Source of the DNA: Phytophthora quininea | Lineage: Eukaryota > Oomycota > Peronosporomycetes > Peronosporales > Peronosporaceae | NCBI GenBank assembly: GCA_011947345.1 | Contig: JAAVTG010000023.1 | Span: 186,001-250,000, forward strand | Direction of reading: 5' to 3' | Length of the DNA stretch: 64,000 nucleotides | Shown here: positions 21,601 through 32,397 of the stretch, piece by piece | Numbering within the stretch: position 1 is the first letter of the stretch | How the letters are laid out: each line of letters begins with the position of its first letter | Notes under the pieces: generated by a model | What the model saw: only the letters and a program-made list of their open reading frames with translations | The model's database searches: none | What the model was told of the DNA's origin: nothing | Translations under genes and position numbers: made by a program

Positions 21601-24600
21601 CTTCTCTAGCTGCATCCTCGTCACTTGACAACAGGTGTAGTACCACTTCGGGTAGGGGGCGCCAGCCATAGAGCAAATGCACGCAGGCTAGCAATGCTGC
21701 GCAGCTGGCGGCTTCAGAGACAATCGGACAAATAGCGCTCGCGTCCTTATTTAAGCCGACGCCTTGCTTCGAGTAAAAGCTCTGCGTCTTCCGTTCGTGC
21801 CGTCGCGCCGCTGCTCGAGGTCCACGCATGTACCGCTTGAAGCGCATGTAGCGACTGGCCTTGCGCATTAGCCATTCCGGTACAACCAATCCATTGACAT
21901 CTAGCTCCTGCTGCTTCGTAAAACGAGACCAGTCGCCCTGAAAATTAAGGCTACGATACGCAAAATTTCGCAGACATTCTTCGCCTAAACGTAGGACATA
22001 CAGGTAAACAGGAGTGTGTTCTGCTAAACGTTTCCAGTGTTCAACCTGATCCATTTGTGCTTGTGCCTCCTTCCAGCCGGAATTGCTTTGTGAACGTTTT
22101 CGCTGGATATCAGCGATTAATATCTGGCAGCGCCAGCCTTCTCCACCCGACAATGTGGGCGTAAGATGGGTGCGTTCCCTTGAGTGACACGCTACACAAA
22201 CGTACACTGCATTCGGATCGTTCACCAAATGCTGGTAGCGTCTAGGCTCTCTCTTCAGCGATTCATCGCATGGTGGATGCACCCATCGCTCGCAGGCATC
22301 GCACTGCATTAGGTCCTCATTGTCGGCGTCCCATTTGTGGTTACAAAGTGGGCAAATTTCTTTGCGTGAAGCATCGTTCCATACATTTGTCAAAGCTTTG
22401 GTCCGATTCAGAAATTCCTTCGTCTCGCACTGCTTCCGATTATGGCATTGCAAGCACTTGTCTTGCACATAGCTGTACGTACGCTCCAATGCTGTGATCT
22501 GGATATTCTCTGCGTCTTCTGGACGCGAATTCTGACCTCTACCACTTGTGCAATCTTTGCAACTCACACAGCTCGCACAGTAGATGACCGGAGGGCCCTT
22601 CTTACGTTTAACATATGCTGTCAGATCGATAGCCGGCAGCAAACATGAGCCATGGTAGCTACGATCACAATGTGCACATGCCAAAAGTGTTGCATCTCCG
22701 CGTACTCCGGCGGGCGTTGCCCCCTTTTGTTCAATACCCTCTACATTGCCAGCAGTAGCTGGCACACTGCCAGGTTTATTTGAGTTCCCGCAGACACCGC
22801 CTGGTTGACCGCATATTTCACACATTTTGCAGTTTGGACAACGCCAAAACGCACGGAGGCGGTCATTGTCTTCCAACCGAGCAGTACTCATTCCAGGAAC
22901 GCAGAATGAATGGAAGCCCTCGCCACAATCAACGCAGAAAATAAAGTCGTCCGGAAGTCCAGCGCTACCGCATACCGCGCACATATCCAGCCAACAGTAA
23001 CTATGGGCAGAAGTCCGGGTCTGTGAGATCTCGAAAAGCTGCAGCCGCGAGCGGGGTTTGTCAGTACGGAGTTGTGCTTGAAGAACAATCGCCTCGCCTG
23101 AAATGATGCGGCGATCCTCAGTGGTTATAATTCCCGGCGCCTTCGGCACACCATTCGCCGATTTAGCAGTCGACACTTCACCCCGATGACTTATAGAATC
23201 TGGCGCGTTCCTATTGGTACTGCTTTCGGCTGATACTGCTGCAGATGGTAAGGAAGTAGGTTGTCCCGCAGCGAGTGAAGTACTAGACGTGTCGTTTCGC
23301 GAGGCAGTATTCGCCTCAGATCCGACATCAGACCCTGTATCGCCGTCTTCGTCGTCATCCACACGATCATCGTCGCCATCCTCACCATCCTCACCGAGAA
23401 TTTCGCCGTTACCTTGTTTCTTAGTACCACCAACAAGTGTCGAGTTGTTAGGCAGTTGCCGCTTGGCTGCAGTCAAAGTGCGTCATGGTAGCGTCCTCCA
23501 CGATGCTTCATGCGGGCCTTGGGCGCCGTTTGCCGAAATATTCGCTGCCCTTGGCCATAGAATCTCCAAGCCTCGCGCCAGATCAAGAAATCGCGCTCTT
23601 TCGAGTTGAACGTGACCGCATTCAAGCACATGAGCTCAAAGTCATCGCGAAATGACCGAAAATTGACACGAGTGTAGTTGCCGGCCAAAACTTTGGCTTG
23701 CATAGTGCTCAAATCCATCGGCGACTTGATAATGTCAAAGTACGTTGGCGCGATAGCCTCAGTCACGGGCTCTTTAAACAGATCGAGCTTGTCTTCCCGT
23801 CCTAAACGGTGCAGCACGTGGAGCATCCGGACTTTGCGGCAAGTTAAACACTCGTAATTGTGCAAAACCTTCGGGTCGTATGTGGACGAGAACTGCAGGG
23901 AATGCGTGAAGTCGTCTTCAGCCACCACCTTCATGGAAGACACGGCAGTGTTTCCGTTACGTACGAGATCGCGTTCTTCGGATGGACTGCGACTACCAAC
24001 AGGGGTCCTCACGCTCACGACTGGCTCACGAATCGCTGGAGTTGCACAACCCCAGGATTTGGTAAGCTCGACTGAATGCCCGGTACATCAACAGTTACAT
24101 CCAACACAAAGTCGGTATTATTGTTGAAGGAGTGAAAAGCCGGGTGAGGGTCCGGTTCGCACTCTGCATGAACCCAATGTTGGCATGTGGAGCATGTAAG
24201 GAGATCAATCCTTGTGGCGAGCTCATCGTCGTCCAGCACCAAGTTGCAAACAGCGCAGAAGCGATTTGCTTTGTAGTATGGAATGCATTGTGCGCAAAGT
24301 GCAGCCGCTTGTAGTGGAAGACGCCAGTGTGACCACAACTGGTTGGGGCTGCTGCCCATCTTTACATCAGTGCTACCACCGGTGGTTTTTGGGGTTGATC
24401 GCTCTCAGCTGATGACACCATTTGCTGGCGTTGGCAACGACAGCCTGCGCATGACGTACAATCACCGCAAACGAACGGGATCTTGAAATCGGATACTAAA
24501 ACCTCGCCATCTTCTGGGTTCACGAGTGAGATTGGGGCATGTGGCGGATCACAGCAAGTATCATGAAATCGCCGATCACACTTCGAACACACTACCATTT

Positions 24601-27600
24601 CTTCATCCAAAGCGCCATTGCCAGCCATTCCAGTACCTTCGACAGTACACTTATCAAAGTCGTCTGGTCCAAGCTTGCAACAGCTGCAGCTTCGGTCCGT
24701 TAGCTCGCCCTCATCGACTTTCACAGCAATTTCCTTGCTAGCAGGCCCTGGCGGAGCTGATTTGTGATTCGCAGGACCAGCTTCTCGAGCAACTTTGTCA
24801 AGTAATTCCTTTGAGGGGAACTCTCCGGCCATATTACCGTTCGCACCTAATTTCCAAAGCTCAAGCATGATCGCCAGCTCGCTGAACTCAACGGAGTTGA
24901 TTAGGTGATATACAATGCCATCTTCACCTCGAAGCAGATCGACAATCTTCTCGCCACCTGTGTCTTTCTCGCAGGACTGGATAACATGTCGTCTTGAGTT
25001 TTCGTCAATGTTCTTTACTCTAAAATTCCTGGAGACAAATCCTTCTCGCGTGAGTCCACTGCAGTTACGGCTATAGTCTTGCCGATTAAGGATTTAGCAA
25101 CTTGCGCACTCTGCTTACGAGCATCAGCATCGTGTTCCTCCTTTGAGTCCACAGATCCATCCGTTAAAGTCGATAGTGTTGATTTCCGGAAACAAGCAAT
25201 CAAGCGCTGGAACACGCGATCTAAGCAATCCACTTCAGCTTCTAACTCGGCATTCGCTCGGATCACCGAGTTCGCAACCACATCGGCCGAGGTCTCCGTC
25301 GTCTCTGTAGAAATTGATTCCGGAGGAACAAAGTGCTTCATGCTCCGACACAAGTATTTCGGTACCCAGCAGGACACATATTGCGTTGTCTCCACATGTC
25401 CATCGTTGTTTGCGAATATGCGGACTAAACGGAAGTTGGTGTACGCAGATAGTTCTTCCTCGTGCGAGGGTAACACCATCTTTCGCGCTAGAGAGTTAAG
25501 CCGTAGCACCTGTGCAGGCCACCACCGATTCTGGAACGCCGGCACCTTCACATAAAGCATTGTCCGCGTTCCTATGGCTAGAGGAAAAGCATAGAGAGGC
25601 AAAGATGCCACTACGCCATCATCGAAACACACCGTATGGAGCATCGCTGGGTGGTTTGCCTGGAAGTTTACCACACGCCCCATAACCCACTGTTTATCCC
25701 ATTGCAAGAAAATCCCCACGCTTTTGCCAACAAGTTCGTACAGCTTACGTTGGTCATCGTACGACGTTGGCGGCTTCCCAGACTGGCAGCAGCATCCAAG
25801 TCTAGCACTTTCGCAGCGGTGGGGCGTAAAGACGGCCATAGGTTTGCATCTCTGCAACCATTTGTTGTGAAAATCGCTTCCTTCTTTTTCGGTTCCGCTT
25901 GAGGGCCCTCAGACACGGATTGCAATACCAGGGGCGAGCAGGAATATCTTTTACGTCGCTCTTGCCAATTACATCCGCCATCTTGAACTCGCAAAAGCAA
26001 ATATCACAAATAATATAGATAACATCGTCATCATCCAACGTCAGAACATCACCTGGGTCTCCAACCACGACAGTCGGATTCAAGAAGCTCCAGTTACTAC
26101 TCTTTTTGGTCCGTCAAACTCGCCCCGGGGACCAGCAGCTGCCACAATACTGATTACATTGGAGACAAGAATATCAGAAAAGCATTCTCACCGATAGAAA
26201 CGCTCTGCGAGCTGGTTGTATCGGCCACTGATGAGGTTGTACCAACTTGATCTTGGGAAGTGGTGTTTACCTTCGACTTTTTAACTGGCTTCGGAGTATC
26301 ACTCAGTCCAAAGAGTCGACTTCTTTTTCGACTTGAGCCTGTTACGGTTACAGGGGTGGATTTGGTCGCAACGTTGTTCGCTGGGACGGTATTTACTGAC
26401 GATACTGACCGTCGACGTGTGTAACCAACTTGGATATTGCGGCACGCCTCGCACAGCATCACACCACGTTCGCTTGATCGAGGTAAACTGTTTGTAGTAC
26501 TTCCGCTAGTCTGAAATTTGACGTCACAGCCTGCGCATATTTGCATTCCATCAGACAGTTGCTTTGGAGTGGCTGCAGATTTTGAAATGGTGCATGCTGG
26601 GCAGAACCAATCGCCTTCAGGGATTACCATCACCGGAGGATTAAGCGCCAGTGGATCGAACTCGCGATCACAACCATCACAAAGCAAAACGGTCACGATG
26701 ATTTTTGGATGCCGGCCGCCGGGGGTAGTGGTGCTTGCACAGGAGCTGCACTAGTGCCTGCATCTTGTTTCTTGTGTCGTTTCGGAATACCAACCTTGTT
26801 CCGGAAGTGACGTCGACTACCTGGCTTCTTAGGATTTTGTACAGCCGCACAGGATGGACAGAACCAATCATCGGCGGGCACCTCCTTGAGCGGTGGGTTT
26901 AATGCAGCCATATCGAATTCGCCTTCGCACGCATCACAAATCAACAACGTTACAGGCACCAACAATGAGCCATCAGCGGCAAAGGGCGGGACTGAGGCAG
27001 TTTTGCCAGGTTCTGCTAGGTCAGAAGTAGCGCCAAGAATATTGTTTGACGCCTGGCCGTCTGTAGTTTTCGATGCTGCAGCCACGCAATTGCTACAGAA
27101 CCAGTCGCCTTTCGGGATATTCGCTAGAGGGGCACGATACTAGCCAAATCAAATTCTCCATCACATCCATCACAAATCAACACTGTCACTACTTGCAGGG
27201 CGGGCAGCTCCTTCACCATACTTCTCTTCACAGTACAGGCATCGCAAAACCAGTCGCCCTCTGGGGCTTTTTTCAGCGGTGGGTCAAACAGCGCCATATT
27301 AAATTCACCGTCACATCCGTCGCAAATCAGAGCCGTAACCAACTCCTTTACTGGAGCTTGCATAGCAACACAGTGGCTGCAACACCACGTCGACTCATCC
27401 CCTACCAACGGAGCCTTCGCCATAACATCCTCCAAACTAAGATCCGATTTCTGAGGATCGCAAAACTCCTGCAAACAAAAGCGTTCTTTACAGACACTGC
27501 ACGCTTTCCACCACAGTACTTGGTCATTGTTATCCTGCGTCAACAACGCAATCGTACGCATTTCAATGGATCCATCAGCATGCTTGTCCTCTGTTTCTCC

Positions 27601-28193
27601 TTCTTCGGCCAGTAGACACGGCCCGCAGCTCTTCACAACTGGCACGAAGCGTTTCCTCTTCTTGCCACGGATCTTCCTCTGCTTCTTTTGTACACACCTT
27701 AAGTGGATCTTATTGCTCTTGCACGTGCTACAGTCAGCCATTTCTCCGTTCTTTATTTCCACTTGTCTGCAGGTCGTGCACACCTCCATTGTGGTAGAAA
27801 ACACCTTCCACTGCTCTGAAGGCTCCTCTTGGTCTGTCTCTTCCACTTTCAGATATTTTACTGCTTGTTGGGGCACTAACAGAGGTAATTTACCCGTCTG
27901 AACTTCTTCTGGGTGACATTGCCCACAGACAAACGGCTCTGATCCATTATATCCCTGTTCCTTCAAGCAGGACGCATGGTACAGCCCGCTGCAGACACTG
28001 CATCGCTTCGCTTGGTCCGGGAGTTGGCTCTTGGATGATTCAAAATCACTTTTCTGCTCACAAAACACTTTTTCGAGTCATCGGGTGGCGTTGGAGGAGT
28101 CTCATGGCGCGCGCTCTGTAGGGAAGCGGCGGGCGCCTCGGGGATCAGCGGCGCCAGCACGAGATGCTCACACGCGAGGCACGCGAGCTGCAT
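18652..28193 (-). CDS. MLL/trithorax-type histone H3K4 methyltransferase (PHD array, bromodomain, ePHD, FYRN, FYRC, SET)
   Basis: This is one gene of about 3,160 aa. ATG is at 28193 (MQLACLACEH). Order on the - strand: a Cys-rich PHD-like region (28.06-27.4 kb); four truncated PHD-like repeats, each CDxCxxEF...DWFCxxC (27.35-26.5 kb); a further PHD and a Tudor-like segment (26.1-25.2 kb); PHDs (24.9-24.1 kb); a bromodomain (23.9-23.5 kb, with FDIIKSPMDLSTM); several PHDs (23.0-22.2 kb); an extended PHD (21.05-20.7 kb); FYRN (20.2-20.0 kb, IYPLGFRSTRIYWS); FYRC (19.9-19.6 kb); and SET with post-SET (19.1-18.65 kb, with RFINHSCDPK, YDYKFP and CDCNAPNC). It writes H3K4 methylation in chromatin. 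A 53-bp intron lies at 26191-26139. About 13 one-base frame changes, nearly all in mononucleotide runs (near 28058, 27135, 26703, 26105, 25815, 25780, 25030, 24388, 24057, 23478, 21100, 20657, 20320, 19662), must be ignored to read it through; none looks like an intron. Confidence 0.88.
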
Positions 28194-28594
28194 AGCGGCG
28201 GCGAGCGGCGGGGGTGGTGGCAAGCGCTGGTCAACGCGCGGACGGACGCCTCTCGGAGCGTTCCTTTCAATCGGTTTGGCGCCAGTTGGTTTTCAGAAGA
28301 AAAAATAGGAAATACCGGTATTGACAACTCGTGTAAGTTCATTTACTTCTATGAATTGCCGCTTAACTTAATGACATCGTGACCAGCAACAACAAGAACA
28401 ACAACAAGCAACGATGAAACTCGAGTCGACTCTGAAAACGACGAAACCTACACTAGTAGCGCGAGTGATTACCGATGTGCGAGGAAGGATTTCGCTTGTG
28501 GAATCAACGCAAGCAAAGCATAGCAGTAGCGACAACTCGTTAAGATGTAGATGTACAGGTTCATAATTACACAGACAGCAACCAGCGCAGATAT
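28194..28594. other. Intergenic; methyltransferase promoter and ankyrin-gene 3' flank
   Basis: This 401-bp stretch has no gene. On the + strand TTTGGCGCC at 28275-28283 matches the E2F/DP consensus, about 85 bp upstream of the methyltransferase ATG, which would suit a cell-cycle-linked chromatin gene. The match is short and could be chance. Confidence 0.3.
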
Positions 28595-30355
28595 CTACCA
28601 CATGTCGTAGTCGACGGCCTTGCCCGTGCGCTGCAACCAGTCGACGCAGTACGGGTTGTGGCGCTTGGCGATACGCAGCAAGCGCTCTGGCTGGATGGGA
28701 TCTGGGTAGTGAAGGAAGAGCCACTCCAGGATCTCCAAGTGGCCCGCCGCCACGGCCTTGATCGACACGTCCGCGTTGCACGTGGCCAGACCCTCGCGGT
28801 GCAAAAGTCGATGATGTCGAAGTTGCCGCCGAACGCTGCAGCCTCCATGGCGCGGCTGTTGCAGCCCAAGCCGTACTGCGCGTGCAGCCACTGCAAGATG
28901 TCGAGGCGCCCTGCGCCGACGGCGTTGTTCAGTCCAAACAACGTGCAGCCTTCGGTGCGATGCAAGTGCAGCCACTTGATCATGTCGAACTGGCCCTGTC
29001 GAGCCGCGCGGTCCATGGCGTCGGTCGTGCATCCCTCAAGCCGGTTGTTGTGGAGCCACTCGACCACGTGCAAATGTCCTTGAGCGGCGGCATTGTCCAT
29101 GGCGACGGTGGTGCAGCCCTCCTCCCTGTTCTCGTCGAGCCACTGCACAACATGCAGATGCCCATTCAACGCAGCGTCATCCATCGCAGCACTCGTGCAG
29201 CCCTCGGCGCGATTCTCGTGGAGCCACTTGACGACGTCGAGGTGTCCACCGGCAGCGGCGTTGTCCATCGCAGCGCTGGTGCAGCCCTCGGGTCGGTGCT
29301 GGTGAAGCCACTGCACGATCTCGAGGTGACCGTTCCCCGCCGAGTTGTCCATGGCTTTGATAGTGCAGCCCTCACTGCGGTTGGCATGCAACCAGCGCAC
29401 CACGTCGAAGAAGCCTCTGCGCGCAGCCCCGTTCATGGCAATCGTCGTGCATCCTTCGCTGCGGTGGGCGTGGAGGAACTGCACGACGTCGAGGTGCCCA
29501 TTCACTGCGGCCTGGTCCATGGCTGCTCGTTCACAGCCCTCGGAGCGGCTCTCATTAAGCCACTGCACCACTTCCAAATGACCGTTGGCGGCCGCCAGGT
29601 TCATGGCGTTGGTGGTGCAGCGCGAGTCGTGGTCGTGCAGCCACCGGAGCACATGCAGGTGTCCGTTGGCAGCCGCCTGGTCCATGCGGATCGACGGACA
29701 CTCGCCGCGGAAGAAGTGTTGCGTCAGCCACTGCACGGTCTCCAGTGACCTTCCTCCGCCGCGTTGGCCACGGCGTTGACGCTGGCCTCCTCGTCGACAC
29801 TGTGCAGCCATTGCACCATCGCCAGGTCTCCGTTGCGCGCCGCCTCATCCACCAGGCTCTGGTGTTCCGGCGGTGTGGTGTGTCATGCAGCCACTGCGCC
29901 GTGGCGAGGTGGCCCCCGCGCACCGCCAGCAGCATCTCTCTGGCCCCCAACGCACGTCCAGCTCGCTCTGCTGCAGCCACTGCAGCACCTCGGTGTGTCC
30001 ATTGCTGGCGGCGCTCTCCACCGCCTTGGTCACGCGCGCCGGGGAACAGTCTCTGCAGTTGTCGCAGCACGTGCACGTGTCCGTGGCGGGCAGCCTCCTG
30101 CATGGCCTCCGTGCACAGCGCCTGCCGTCGCAGCTTGTCCATGGTCTGCAGTCGCTGCGAGTCCTTGACGGCGATCCGCACCACCAGGTTCCCGTAGCCG
30201 GCGGCGCAGGCCTCGGGCATGGTCCAGCGTGGCGTCGCGTCCAGCAGCTCGTCCAGTTGGCGGGTCACGTGGTCCAGCGCCTCGACGCGGGGAAAGTGTC
30301 TGCAGACGACCTCCACGGCCGTCAGGATCGGGGTCTCTTCAATGTGTCGGGCCAT
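28595..30355 (-). CDS. Ankyrin-repeat protein
   Basis: ATG is at 30355 (MARHIEETPILTAVEVVCRH). The length is about 585 aa. After a non-repeat N-terminus, at least 13 ankyrin repeats of the oomycete type follow, with the consensus AMDxAAANGHLxVVQWLHENRxEGCT, about 33 residues each. The C-terminal repeat ends RLLRIAKRHNPYCVDW. Such arrays are protein-binding scaffolds; the partner is unknown. There is no signal peptide or membrane helix. At least five one-base changes (near 30042, 29945, 29880, 29747 and 28802) switch frame inside perfectly conserved repeats, so they are likely sequence errors. A candidate initiator lies at 30416-30422. The left part of the gene is duplicated at 32.4-33.5 kb. 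Confidence 0.8.
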
Positions 30356-31258
30356 GCGGGGCGAGTTGCTCGTGCTGTTTGCTGCTGCCGACCTGCGTGC
30401 TCGGGCGTTGCTTGGGAAGTGAAACGAAGCGTGACGTACTTTTGGGCTGTTCACCAAGCACCAAACGGCGCAGAGCCGAGTGAAAAAGTGAGCAAGCGAA
30501 GCAGTTGGATCGCCATATCGAGGCTATGCTCTTCGACACCGACGTCAAAGAGACCGGCCTACTTGATTGAAGAACGGCGACTGTCCAAGATTGCCCGCCA
30601 TTTGCGTTTCGACGCGTGGCCCCGGCGAGCAGGAGGAAGCGGTCCGAAGAAGCGGTTGAACTTGGCGATGGAAAGTAGCTGACGCAAGCGAAATACTAGT
30701 CGACGAGGTTGCTGGCGAGAACTCGAGCGCCATGGACTGATCTTGCTGGAAGATATCGAGTCGAGATGGCGGCTCAAGCAGCTGTTCAAGGTGCAGCTCT
30801 GGAAGATGTGAGAGCGAGCGAAGGCTGGGGGTGCTGAAGGACGGACGCGGGTGGCATGCCTCGACACCGCCGGAACGATAGCGCCAGACATGTCGTCTAT
30901 GGTTGGATGTCGAGCCTCGAGGCGGGCTGTGCTATCGTTCTGAATGGCTCGAGGGCAACGACACCATAGTCGACGTTGCAGCGGTGCAGCGGACCCCGTC
31001 GGGGTGATTCCTTCTTCACGACACATAGCCACTTGCTAGAAAACCATTGAACATTTTGAGATGGCCTCCCAAAGCCGGCGTTTGGAATGGGATCGACATT
31101 ATGGCCATTGCTCGCTGCCAACTCCATCGCATAAGTTTGATATTCGCACTACAGCTTCCCTTTAGCTGCACTGTGCAGCCTGCACACAGGCCACCACTGC
31201 GTATATTGAATAACTTTTCGCCCATCAAGATTCCTCGGTGCTTTGGTGTGGTCGTCCC
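29148..31258. repeat. Duplicated segment, copy A
   Basis: The segment from the ankyrin repeats through the gene's promoter to the flank of the SPEF2-like gene recurs at 32398-34394 in the same orientation. From about 29760 to 31238 the two copies are nearly identical, at an offset of about 3,134 bp, with scattered one- to three-base differences. Past about 31240 copy A diverges: it still shows fragments of the SPEF2 exon 1 sequence (for example TGGAGCTGTC and CGCGTGAC at 31308-31330) and then nothing recognisable. Confidence 0.85.
30416..30422 (-). promoter_or_regulatory. Candidate initiator of the ankyrin gene
   Basis: TCACTTC, followed by CCAAGC, lies about 65 nt upstream of the ATG at 30355 on the - strand. 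It is the same motif as at 3631-3637 and close to the one at 59644-59650. It is preserved in the second copy of the segment at about 33550. Confidence 0.3.
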
Positions 31259-31260
31259 AC
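30897..31260 (-). pseudogene. Decayed ankyrin-repeat fragment
   Basis: On the - strand one frame reads YAMELAASNGHN and another GGHLKMFNGFLASGY. These are two halves of an oomycete-type ankyrin repeat with the frame lost between them. The flanks have no start or further repeats. It lies upstream of the intact ankyrin gene and is present in both copies of the duplicated segment (second copy about 34033-34364). Confidence 0.4.
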
Positions 31261-32397
31261 TCCAACCAGTTGGATCCATGGATCAGGCCAGTTAGCGATG
31301 GCTCAAAACTGGAGCTGTCTTTCGCGTGACAGTGTTCCTCCATCTGCTGCACTCCATGAATTGCGTGGGCAGACAGTTGTTTATCCTGGAATCAAGACGT
31401 AGAGCTTAACAACATCCGAATGAAGACGACATCTTGCGACCAAACCTACCCTAACCCTAATGGCGCCCTTTTAGCGACGAGGTGTCAACAACTCTTGCCG
31501 CTGAAGCTAGCATTATTTGACCAATTACAGTTTGCACCTAAAGAGTTTTCACTTTTGACTTTTTTTTGAAAGTTCATCTACACAGAAAATTTGAAAGTAT
31601 TCGAGTGCAGTCATACCAGAAAGTACGTCATACAAGCGAGTGGATGAGTTCAGACCAAAAGGGATGATCACATATCCGAAGCTGCACGTGCCATTCCAGA
31701 ATTTCCTGCGCTGGAAGAGACGGGTGTTCAGGAGCTAGCGAAAGAAGGCGAGCACGGCGAGTGATCAAGAAGACCACACAGACACGTTCACGAGGCAAGT
31801 TTCAAGAAGTTTGCGAGTTCGCGTTGAAAATGGCTATCCGGATAAGAGCGTGAGCTTCCTGTCGTCAGTGGCGTAGCCAGCTCCAGTTCCGTCTCGCAAA
31901 CAGCGGAGAAGGCTAGGTCGCTGTGGCCAGCTTACGAAAATAGCGACTCACAGACGTGAACACGTGGGCAGTCGAGAAAACGACGCCGGCAAACTTCCTA
32001 TGGAATGCCCGTGCGCCTTTCGTACGGCAGTTCATGCGCGGACTGAAAAAGCGAAAGGCGACAGAATATGTTCCAGCTAAAGCGGTGCCGATTTCACTAG
32101 AATGATCACTGTTCTGCGTGTCTTGATTCTCCGGCGGGAAGGTGTGGATAGCGAAGCAAGTCGGGTATGGTTCAAAGGGTGCCTTGATGGATGTGTCGCA
32201 TCAACGAAGAGAAATGGAAGGATGTGTCAACAAACGCCCCAGGATCAATCCGTCCGTTGCGCCAGCAAGACTGCCGTGGTACAACATGCACCATCCTCAA
32301 AGATGAGGCAGATGGATGACCTCCACTTGTGCAATTGGATTGAGCGCCACAAACACCAAATGTCACGAATGGTGATGGCGAGTGTTTCCTGCGTCAC
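31259..32397. other. Unexplained 1.1-kb stretch between the two duplicate copies
   Basis: I find no gene here. The longest frame (32102-32425, +) has no domain. Features noted are two and a half CCCTAA-like units at 31445-31460, a T-rich tract at 31559-31567, and weak traces of SPEF2 exon 1 at the left end and of an ankyrin repeat at the right end. It could be a degenerate transposon, decayed gene sequence or low-quality assembly sequence at a join. Confidence 0.35.

Noticed and set aside
18652..28193. Reading the frame changes in the SET gene as many small introns
   Set aside because: At nearly every junction the two frames abut or overlap within a few codons inside a conserved motif, with no GT-AG pair of workable length, and one base in a run restores the motif exactly. 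Only 26191-26139 behaves as an intron.
28882..29748. Long + strand open frame opposite the ankyrin gene (288 codons) that itself looks repetitive
   Set aside because: Its apparent 33-residue periodicity is simply the reverse-strand image of the ankyrin repeats.
31441..31465. Telomeric repeat array
   Set aside because: Only two complete CCCTAA units and a partial one, embedded in unrelated sequence; too few for a telomere or interstitial array, so kept only as a note.
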